Assembly (NCBI GenBank): GCA_001661515.1
Contig: LUVW01000055.1
Location: 3,653-30,486 of the forward strand
Length of the DNA: 26,834 nt
DNA from: Capniomyces stellatus
Taxonomy: Eukaryota > Kickxellomycota > Harpellomycetes > Harpellales > Legeriomycetaceae
Reading direction: 5' to 3'
Under the pieces are notes generated by a model. The model had not been told where the DNA came from, searched no databases, and saw nothing but the letters and a program-made list of their open reading frames with translations. Below are positions 19,068 to 26,834 of the stretch, piece by piece. The position numbers and the translations under genes were made by a program. Numbering within the stretch: the stretch's first letter is position 1; the number at the start of each line of letters is the position of its first letter.

Positions 19068-20705
19068 TTCTGAATGATTTCTGTTATATTTTCTGACTCA
19101 AAGATTTGATAATCTTGTGTTTCTTATTATTGCAGCTACTTGAATTTAATCAAATAAAGCTATAACGCTTTGACTTGGTTGTGGTGGTAGAGCTTGGTTT
19201 GTTGTTTAGATTTAGAGAAGAGAAGCGAGAATCAAATCATCGTGTTTCAATAAAAACATTGATAATACATTTGTTTACCCAGCCTCTGAAACACTAGGCG
19301 CCTTTGGTCAGATTGGAATGATAGGGCTAGGATGTACCAAAATAGGCGCTGAAACAATCTATTGGGCCATTGAGAACACAACTTTTATCTATTTTACCAA
19401 ACACAAGCCAATATTCTTGAGCAAGACTTGAGTTGTACTTTGGAGTTTTCCCGAGACTTTTAACTTTTTTTTTCCCGAGACTTCCAAAAAAAATAATTTA
19501 TTGAAGTGTTTGGTTTTATTTACTTATTGAAATCGACATTTTAGCTTCTTTATTTTGTGAAAAGTGCACTAAATTCTGCAAAAAGCTATTTAGCAAAGAA
19601 GAAAGCTAAGACTTGTAGTTGGTTAAGCATGTTGTACAAATAATCAGAAGAAAAAAAAAGGCTTATGACATGAAACCTAAGTTTGGAAAACAAAAGTAAA
19701 CTTAAAAAAGCAATGTAAGGCTCAATGTTTAGTGTTGTGCAAGGAGATACTGCTCAGAAATTATGCCTATCAGTTGTTTAGGTTCGGCATAAAGTAGTGC
19801 ACGATAAAAGTGCCAATTAAACCAATGTACCTTTTCTGTTGGTGACAATTAGCGATGTAGCAAATCCATGGCACTGTTGACGTTGAACTCTGACGCCAGT
19901 ATTTTATTTTATTTTGCTAAACTATAAACTCGTACGAGTTAGTTAGCTACATATGTTCAGATGTATTGTTTGTAATATAAATTAGCCTTTCTTGTTGAGG
20001 TTTTAAAGCAAGAAAATGGTACATTGTTACATGTTAAGGTCTGTTTGAACTTCAACAATTGACAAATTAGGCCTCATACGCTAGTACAATTGAAGCGATT
20101 AATAATCTCCGATTGTAATTTTCAAATTTAAATGTTTAAAATTACACTTAACGATGAGCATCTACTATACTTTAAATTAGCGTGAAACTTTTATTACCTT
20201 GGAAATTGGTACTTGTCCAATATGCCATCAATCACATTTGCACTTTAGCTTGTTTCCCCCACTTGACTACATTTGTAAGATTCAAATGTGATTTTATCAA
20301 ATTACGAGAAAGATTAATTTCATTATCCGAATCCATTTATTTATTTTGGTTTTTTTTTGTTATATTTTTTGAAATGGTACGAATTTGTAAGTTTGTTTTT
20401 GAGATTATCTGGTTTTATTGGCTAAAGACTAAAGCCAACAATAAATAATATTAACTGAAAAAGTGAATGAAAAGTTATTTTAATGCAAGTAAAGACTTAA
20501 AAAGAATTAATTTTTGAAGTCGAGAAAAAAGAAACAAAACGGTTCAACATTATAAAAAGGAGTTAAAAGTTTAACTCGCTGGACGTTGCTAAAGTTTTTA
20601 TCGCCCAGCTTTTATTTTTTTCTGTATGTAAACCAAAAAAGTGAATAATAAATTGCCTTTTTTTTTACACTGAAAAAACAAAAAGCATAAATTTGAATAT
20701 TAAAC
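19068..20705. other. Large spacer between divergent TMEM14 copy B and MFS genes
   Basis: AT-rich. A 14-base direct repeat (TTTTCCCGAGACTT) occurs twice at about 19446-19482. A plus-strand frame at 20182-20448 is hydrophobic but starts at GTG and matches nothing known. No other gene seen. Confidence 0.5.
20550..20559 (+). promoter_or_regulatory. TATA-like box of the MFS gene
   Basis: ATTATAAAAAGG lies about 150 bases before the ATG at 20706, on the same strand. Confidence 0.4.
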
Positions 20706-22451
20706 ATGGAAAAACATCAAGAAAGGGATATATCGGCAATATCACACTCAAACGTGGATATAAGGGCAGGTCTAGATAGCCCTTTGAAGCTAGATGGGAG
20801 TGGAATAGGTGGCTCGGGATGTGAAACTACAGAGGCAGATCACAATAACAGTTCTCAAGAAGAGGATGCCAGTAAAGCCGAGACACCTGAAGCACTCACA
20901 AAAAACAAGATGTATCTGGTTATATTCGGGGTATGCACCTCCGTGTTTTTGACTTCGCTGGACAACACAATAGTGATAACCGCATTGCCTGCTATAGCAA
21001 GTGACCTCGGCAGTCTTTCGCTGATAGCATGGGTAGTAACATCGTATTTTTTGACGTCAACGGTGCTGCAGCCGATATGTGGGAGCTTATCGGAAATATT
21101 TGGAGGGAAAGTGGTGTTGATGGCGTCTATAATGATATTTGAGGTTGGATCGCTTCTTTGTGCGCTGTCCAACAGCATGATTATGCTGATTGTATCGCGC
21201 GCGGTTTCTGGGATGGGGGGAGCAGGGGTATTGGTGATGTCGTTTGTTGTTACAAGCAAAGTTGTTCCTTTGCAAGACCGAGGAAAATATAGTGGTTTGA
21301 TTGGGGCAACTTTTGGAGTATCGAATGTAGCTGGGCCGTTTTTGGGTGGGCTGTTTACTGATAAACTGAATTGGCGCTGGTGTTTCTACATCAACTTGCC
21401 TCTTGGTGCAATTTCTCTAGCACTTTTTGCGTTTTTAATCAAGCTTCCGGCGCCTAAAGGAAGAATAGCAGACAAAATAAAACGTATTGATTTTTTAGGA
21501 GCTGCTATATTTGTAACAGGGGTTTTATCGATTCTACTGGCGCTGAGCTGGGGAGGAAACGAATACGACTACGATTCACCAATTATTATTGGGCTTTTGG
21601 CTTTTGGAGTATTAACCTTGGCAGGGTTCGTGTTTGTGGAGATTAAAGTAGTCAAAGAACCATTAATACCCATGCATATTTTCAAAATAAGAAACGTGTA
21701 TTGCATACTCTTATCTCAGTTCTTTTTGGGAATGGCGTTTTTTGGACTGATTTACTACCTGCCATTGTACTACACCATACAAAACAACAGCACATCCACC
21801 GAGGCGGGAATTTTCCTGATGCCATTTATGATAGGTACGGTAGTGGGCTCGATTATAAGCGGGCAGCTTATTTCCAAGTTTGGCGTTTACAGGCCTTACT
21901 CTTGGTTTGGAACAATGTCATTGGCAGCAAGCGTTGGGCTGGTCACAACATTCACAACATCAACTGCACGCGTGGTTCAGGTCTTCTCCCTGCTGTTAGG
22001 AGGAATTGGTGTTGGGATATGTATGCAATCATTGGTTATCTCAATACAAGCTGCTGTTTCTGATAAGCTGATGCCTGTGACCACCACTTTGACTATTTTT
22101 TTCCGTGTTATTGGTGGGACATTTGGTGTTAGTATTGTATCGTCTATAGTAAACAGCGTTTTTAAATCAGACATGCAAAAGCTGGTCTCCTTAAACCCAG
22201 AACTTTCTGACTTGGTATCCCAGGCCAAAAATGACTCAAAGGTGATCTGGGGCTCCAACGTTCCCGAGTTTGCAAAAATTGGCATCGTTGATGCTTACAT
22301 GAGGGGATTACACACAGCATACACCGCTTTAGTTCCCATTGCTACTTTAGCATTCATTTTCACTCTGTTTGTCAAGCACTTTACTCTGAAACGACCCTTG
22401 ATAACAGAGCCCCTTAACGAGCCCACCGAAAACAATTCTTTGGAAAAGTAG
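20706..22451 (+). CDS. MFS drug:H+ antiporter, DHA2 (14-helix) type
   Basis: This is an intronless ORF of 581 residues. A cytoplasmic acidic/Ser-rich N-terminus (1-66) leads into helix 1 with the DHA2 signature LDNTIVITALP (85-95). Then follow GSLSEIFGGK (motif A, 126-135), SRAVSGMGGAG (164-174), the antiporter motif C region FGVSNVAGPFLGG (203-215) and WRWCFYINLP (223-232). Hydrophobic segments continue to the end, in number consistent with 14 helices. Fungal members (TOXA-like, EmrB-related) export toxic compounds or secondary metabolites across the plasma membrane using the proton gradient. No biosynthetic gene cluster is visible beside it, so its substrate is unknown. Absence of introns contrasts with most neighbours. 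Confidence 0.95.
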   Translation: MEKHQERDISAISHSNVDIRAGLDSPLKLDGSGIGGSGCETTEADHNNSSQEEDASKAETPEALTKNKMYLVIFGVCTSVFLTSLDNTIVITALPAIASDLGSLSLIAWVVTSYFLTSTVLQPICGSLSEIFGGKVVLMASIMIFEVGSLLCALSNSMIMLIVSRAVSGMGGAGVLVMSFVVTSKVVPLQDRGKYSGLIGATFGVSNVAGPFLGGLFTDKLNWRWCFYINLPLGAISLALFAFLIKLPAPKGRIADKIKRIDFLGAAIFVTGVLSILLALSWGGNEYDYDSPIIIGLLAFGVLTLAGFVFVEIKVVKEPLIPMHIFKIRNVYCILLSQFFLGMAFFGLIYYLPLYYTIQNNSTSTEAGIFLMPFMIGTVVGSIISGQLISKFGVYRPYSWFGTMSLAASVGLVTTFTTSTARVVQVFSLLLGGIGVGICMQSLVISIQAAVSDKLMPVTTTLTIFFRVIGGTFGVSIVSSIVNSVFKSDMQKLVSLNPELSDLVSQAKNDSKVIWGSNVPEFAKIGIVDAYMRGLHTAYTALVPIATLAFIFTLFVKHFTLKRPLITEPLNEPTENNSLEK

Positions 22452-23060
22452 CTACTGAGCCATATATCCCACTCTTTTATATATTTTTATATTTTTTTCG
22501 CAGTTTTCCCTTTTAATCAGCTTGTTCTTTCTACTATGTAGATATTTGATTTTTAGTCTATTATTGCCTCTGTTGCCAAATTTTATCCTTTCTGTTGATT
22601 CTGTTACTACTTTGCTATTTTAATGTTTTGTTCCACCACCATCTTTTATTTCTAAATATATTCACTTTTCTTTACAATTATTTTTGGCTAGGCCGTTGGT
22701 CAGACTAACCTGATTATATTTATTTTGAACATCAGATAAAGACATTACTACATGACTTGAAACTGACATTGACAGTTCGCCATTGAGTAAGATTCCTAGA
22801 AACAAAATGATTTGCTCAGGAACGAAAAGGCAATCATATTAATCAGCACCACGCTGAATAGCTACAAATAAAGCACACAAGCTCGATAAACTAGGCCGTA
22901 TTATTTATACTAGCTATTGATTTGTTAGAAAGGTTCAGCCTCGTGTAGCTTCTACTAGAGAAGAATAAAATAAAACTAATGGCTTGGATTTTGGTTGAAT
23001 GTAGCTTAATATCATCTCCTGCCAGGCTGCATTAAATGGGCAGCAATACGTGCAGATAAA
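22452..23060. other. Spacer
   Basis: AT-rich 3' region of the MFS gene. The frame of the next ORF is open back to about 23010 without an ATG, so an upstream exon there is possible. Confidence 0.5.
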
Positions 23061-23372
23061 ATGGAGCCCTACATTAGCCATTACAAAAAAAAGCTAAAAG
23101 GGCCAAGAAGAAAACCTAATTCGCCTACTATAATCTCACAGAGATTGGTGGGCAAGCTCCTGGGAGAGGAGTTAAAACAACCAACCGCCAAAATTCTCAA
23201 GAATCCTGACACCCTCGGCACCAAGACGATGCTGGCAGCAGCGTCGTTTTTGGAGGCCATTCACAAATCCCGTTACTTGATCCTGTCCAGGCTTAAAGTA
23301 GCACCAGTTTCCCCTAATCAATTCCCACCGGGTACGGACAGTATAATTGATCGAAGGGTTGTTGGCAAATAG
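23061..23372 (+). CDS. Small ORF of unknown origin, possible mobile-element fragment
   Basis: ATG to TAG, 103 residues, basic, beginning MEPYISHYKKKLKGPRR and containing KTMLAAASFLEAIHKSR. No domain recognised. Its GC content is clearly higher than the flanks. The frame stays open to 23010, with two possible splice acceptors (GCCAG near 23025, GCAG at 23055). A remnant of a transposon protein or a young orphan gene are both plausible. Confidence 0.38.
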   Translation: MEPYISHYKKKLKGPRRKPNSPTIISQRLVGKLLGEELKQPTAKILKNPDTLGTKTMLAAASFLEAIHKSRYLILSRLKVAPVSPNQFPPGTDSIIDRRVVGK

Positions 23373-24581
23373 AGTTATATATCATATCAAGATTATCGTG
23401 TCAAAGTTATCATATCAAAAGAGCAATGTTTAATAGTACTTTTATGGTATTGTTTGATTTTGTATGTTTTGTTGTGTTGATTTTGTTGCCAATAAACCGC
23501 ATAAATAAATGTGGTTTAATATTCAAAACTACACTTAATAATAAAAAACTCGAAACTACTGCGATTATTTCTGAAAACCATCGCTATTATTAACTTGGCC
23601 ATTTACTACTAACTTTGATAATACTAACCAGAGGACCCCGAGTAACTGTTAGTCAGACACTTAAAATCCTTGGTTGATCATGACTACAAAACGAACAGAG
23701 ACTAGTCGAGCTTTTTTGCTAATTGAAAATCAACCAACACATAGCCAATTAAACATGCGATATTGTTGGCACTTTTAGCCTATTTTGCGATACTTTCTAG
23801 TCATCAAGATATAACGAGAATCGCAAATAGTCACCCTCTTGTTTTTTTATTATTAATATGGTCTTTTAAACTAAAATAAGTATTTATTGAAACTAGAAAT
23901 ACTGCCAATACAAACAAATTTAGCAAATAATTTACTTGGGTATCCAAATTGGGTGTCGAAAAGTATCAACCTGACAAGTAATAGTGAAAGTTATAACAAG
24001 GTAAAATTTATGAACAATAAGCGCTACAATTAAGAAACCAATGTTAAGAATGAATTAGGCCAAATTTGGTTTATTTTGTTTAGTTGCAATTTAATTAAAT
24101 ACCAAGCTTTAATTGGCTTATAATAAAATTAGCCGAATTGACTTAATAGTTGGAACTGTGTGATCAAAAATATTTAGCCTATACCAATAAAAAAATATAT
24201 ATATTTAGCTTTCATTTCTTTTAATTCAAAGAGGCAATACTAAATACTATAATTCCGACTTTGAGTGATCAAGTTTACACTATGCAATTGGCGAGAAATA
24301 CAAATAAGTAAAAGAGCAGAAGCTTGGGAAAACAATTGTAAAAAAAAAAATGAAGCCAAAGGAGAGAGATATATCTTAAAAACTAGTTAATAACCTTGAG
24401 CTGGGAAATAGAAGCTTGTGTAGTAAATCAATAAAGAATTTCGAAATCAAAAACAATAATTTAATAAAGATCTTTCCAACAAAGCTAGATCTATGTCGCA
24501 TACATTTAAACCACAACAAACATAACTTGGAGCATTTAAGTTCAAGCTTAAGCAAAGAAGACGGAATTAGAGAGAGAATAA
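23373..24581. other. AT-rich spacer upstream of the membrane RING gene
   Basis: No gene supported. A short TATCATATCAA repeat occurs twice near 23380-23420. Confidence 0.5.
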
Positions 24582-25829
24582 ATGGACATGAATAAAACAA
24601 GTATGACATCAACAATGGATTTTGACACTTTTGAAAATGGGCTTGTAACGCCCTACCCTGGAAATCCTGTGGAATACAACTCTAGAGATTACTTATTAGG
24701 AGGCTCACCAACAACAACCGAGGTAAAGACTAGCACCACCCGCCAGACAGATACAAGGACAGTATACGGTGTTTATACGTCTTCACATGTATTAACAGAG
24801 TATGACACGCACTCGCTAATGATAAAATACAAAGAAGCCAACGGAACTACATTTACATTTACATTTACAGAAACTTACAGAACAACTATATACGGCGTGA
24901 GTGCATATAGTATATACACCTCGACAAACATATCAACTGACAGCGAAACAGTTTCGCCCGTTGTGATAACAGTGATCACTGTATTTTTTTCTATTTTGCT
25001 TATTCTGTGCTTAGTAATACTGGGTAAAAGGATCAAAAGAAAAAGGCTAGAAAAAAATAATGGCTCAAAAAAACAAATACTCGTGAATACGATACCACCA
25101 ACACTACCATCCGGCTCAACACACCCAGACAGTACAATAATAAGCTCCAGCACAGCACTGCGATCAAACAACAGCAACTACAATGCAAATAACGGAGGGA
25201 CAGGTGATAATAGCGGCCATAACAGTGTTAATAGCAACTTTACAAACTCTGCTACAAATAGAAACAGAAACAACATAGCCGAAATGGGCACTGAGCTTAT
25301 TAATAGAGGTCCTGGTAGCTGGTCTACTAATATGAGGATCAGCAATGCTGCTAATGATAGTATCAACGGTGGCAACAACAGTACAAATGACGATTTTAAC
25401 TATAGCAACAATCAGGCTCAAATACAAAATAGTATACAGCAACGACATTATAGAAACACAATGGAGTTACCGAGGTACTCGGAATCTAACATAACAACAA
25501 ATATCCTACTAACCAATATTGAGATTCAAAGGTTTGAAATAATCCAATTCAACTCAAGCTACGCTCTAAAAAAACAAGCTGACAATGAAGATTATAAATC
25601 AACAAGCAGCGCCGACTTTAACACCAATGCCCAATCATCTACATCGAGAGAAAAAAATGTCGACGAAGAATGTAAAATCTGCACGAAAAATATCATGTTT
25701 CTCGAAAATATTCGGGATCTGCCTTGTGGACACGCCTTCCACTTGGATTGTTTGGAGTATTATTTAGCAAGCATATCGAACTGCTGTCCTATCTGTAATA
25801 TAGATTTAAAGTATGAAGCCAACATTTAA
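24582..25829 (+). CDS. Single-pass membrane RING-H2 E3 ubiquitin ligase
   Basis: Intronless, 415 residues. The N-terminal part (1-125) is Thr-rich with N-glycosylation sites and no clear cleaved signal. One strong membrane helix (about 126-148) is followed by a stop-transfer cluster KRIKRKR. A long Asn/Ser-rich low-complexity region (160-300) leads to a C-terminal RING-H2. Its ligands are Cys364 and Cys367, Cys382 and His384, His387 and Cys390, and Cys402 and Cys405. It contains LPCGHAFHLDCLEYYL and CPIC, the standard E2-binding shape. The likely orientation puts the RING in the cytosol. Proteins of this plan ubiquitinate membrane or secretory substrates in yeast and fungi. The Asn runs come from AAC/AAT codons and may vary in length. 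Confidence 0.9.
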   Translation: MDMNKTSMTSTMDFDTFENGLVTPYPGNPVEYNSRDYLLGGSPTTTEVKTSTTRQTDTRTVYGVYTSSHVLTEYDTHSLMIKYKEANGTTFTFTFTETYRTTIYGVSAYSIYTSTNISTDSETVSPVVITVITVFFSILLILCLVILGKRIKRKRLEKNNGSKKQILVNTIPPTLPSGSTHPDSTIISSSTALRSNNSNYNANNGGTGDNSGHNSVNSNFTNSATNRNRNNIAEMGTELINRGPGSWSTNMRISNAANDSINGGNNSTNDDFNYSNNQAQIQNSIQQRHYRNTMELPRYSESNITTNILLTNIEIQRFEIIQFNSSYALKKQADNEDYKSTSSADFNTNAQSSTSREKNVDEECKICTKNIMFLENIRDLPCGHAFHLDCLEYYLASISNCCPICNIDLKYEANI

Positions 25830-26468
25830 AATCAAAGATATATCAAAACAACAAACCAGTTAAACACCTAAACTCTGTAAATTCTGATAAATAAAAATGC
25901 TACCGTTTGTTAGTATTGCCTTTCTTAAATATTAACGACAATTAACCAAAACAACTCAAATAATAAACATAAATATTCCCTCTTGAGCCTCGTGTCAGAA
26001 ATTCGTAAATACACTAAACTAATACAATAAATAAAAGATAAAATCATCCATAACTCCCAACGTTAAACTTGTGTCAGCTTACAACAACTTACTATACTAT
26101 CTCGCTTCCAAAGGTATACGTACCCGGATCTATAGCCGCACATCGAAAAACTATACCAACAATATCCAACTGATTCAAACACGCAGTATCCAAGCAAACA
26201 GCCACAATTAAACCAAGTATTAAAAGCTAAACAGAGTAATGGATAGTACACATAATGGAATATATCGTATGTTGGTTAGTCTAGTTTATTAATTAAAAAC
26301 TTGGCTAGAGTAATAACATTAAGTGGCTTGAAAAATGGGATGAGCTGCGCACTATGATAAACCGTTATGCTGGAACTGTAGCAACTCGGGTTATTGTGCT
26401 TTTTGAAGTGATGTAGTTCCGACTCTTTTAGTGTCAGTTTCAGTGGTAGTATTGATTTCAAAGCTGGT
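25830..26468. other. Spacer downstream of the RING gene
   Basis: AT-rich, with short frames on the minus strand that show no similarity to known proteins. It holds the 3' regions of two convergent genes. Confidence 0.5.
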
Positions 26469-26834
26469 TTAAACCTCAGTCTGAGTGCTAGTTTGAGTCT
26501 CAGTCTCAGTATCAGTCTCAGTACCAGGCTCAGTATCAGTATCAGTCTCAGTACCAGGCTCAGTCTCAGTACCAGGCTCAGTATCAGTCTCAGTATCAGT
26601 CTCAGTACCAGGCTCAGTATCAGTCTCAGTGCCAGGCTCAGTCTCTGTCTCAGTCTCAGTATCAGTACCAGGCTCAGTATCAGTCTCAGTACCAGGCTCA
26701 GTATCAGTCTCAGTGCCAGGCTCAGTCTCTGTCTCAGTCTCAGTATCAGTACCAGGCTCAGTATCAGTCTCAGTACCAGGCTCAGTATCAGTCTCAGTGC
26801 CAGGCTCAGTCTCAGTCTCAGTATCAGTCTCAGT
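26469..26834 (-). CDS. C-terminus of a Thr-Glu/Thr-Asp repeat protein, cut by window edge
   Basis: On the minus strand a frame is open from the right edge to TAA at 26469-26471. It reads as alternating Thr with Glu or Asp, broken by Pro-Gly (TETDTEPGTETD), and ends TQTSTQTEV. Such acidic Thr-rich repeats are common in secreted or wall-associated fungal proteins that carry O-glycans. The start and any domain lie outside the window. The repeat is also open in two plus-strand frames: Ser-Val/Pro-Gly and Gln-Ser/Gln-Tyr. The minus frame is preferred because it stops cleanly just after the repeat. Confidence 0.55.
   Translation of the reverse strand, partial: TETDTETETEPGTETDTEPGTETDTEPGTDTETETETEPGTETDTEPGTETDTEPGTDTETETETEPGTETDTEPGTETDTETDTEPGTETEPGTETDTDTEPGTETDTETETQTSTQTEV
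26481..26834. repeat. Period-6 minisatellite array reaching the right edge
   Basis: About 350 bases are built from six-base steps of CTCAGT, ATCAGT and ACCAGG/CTCAGT. They are organised in higher-order blocks in which CCAGGCTCAGTATCAGTCTC recurs. All differences keep the period of six, as expected for a coding repeat under frame selection. Confidence 0.95.

Noticed and set aside
20182..20448. Plus-strand 88-codon hydrophobic frame
   Set aside because: Starts with GTG, is dominated by Phe/Ile/Leu from T-rich DNA and lacks splice support or similarity.
20855..21275. Minus-strand frames within the MFS gene
   Set aside because: They are antisense to a well-supported transporter ORF and show no independent signal.
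26481..26834. CRISPR-like repeat array
   Set aside because: There are no unique spacers; the array is a continuous period-6 coding minisatellite in a eukaryotic context.

Overview
This window looks like nuclear DNA of an intron-rich, AT-rich fungus, most likely an early-diverging one. The genes carry several short GT-AG introns, and the products are typical eukaryotic ones: DNA polymerase alpha B subunit, FANCL, TMEM14 family and P450. Ordinary fungal accessory genes lie between them: a 14-helix MFS exporter, a GPI-type S1 protease and a CAP-domain secreted protein. FANCL together with a trypsin-like protease and very AT-rich spacers would suit a Zoopagomycota or Mucoromycota-type lineage such as the Harpellales. 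That placement is inference. I rebuilt multi-exon genes by hand from splice signals, reading-phase agreement and family similarity, so exon borders are models rather than observations.

Layout, left part. A cytochrome P450 (minus) runs off the left edge. After a 1.2 kb spacer comes an eight-exon short-chain dehydrogenase (plus). It converges on a five-exon TMEM14-family gene (minus), which is followed by a GPI-anchored chymotrypsin/trypsin-fold protease (minus). From about 7.5 to 8.2 kb lies an odd stretch with five consecutive stem-loops, an ATTCA tract and an inverted repeat. It may be a mobile-element remnant.

Middle. FANCL (plus, about 9.0-11.2 kb) and the primase-polymerase alpha subunit POLA2/POL12 (minus, 11.3-14.1 kb) are convergent, with about 120 bases between their stop codons. 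Both act in genome maintenance. POLA2 has one GC-AG intron filled by a long TTTATA microsatellite. A very small spliced minus-strand gene is likely near 15.3 kb.

Right part. A secreted CAP-domain protein (plus) converges on a second, fully resolved TMEM14-family gene (minus, four exons). Then come a DHA2-type MFS exporter (plus), a small unrecognised ORF with different composition, and a single-pass membrane RING-H2 ubiquitin ligase (plus). The window ends in a period-6 repeat that encodes the Thr-Glu/Thr-Asp/Pro-Gly tail of a minus-strand protein running off the right edge. No rRNA, tRNA or CRISPR array was recognised.
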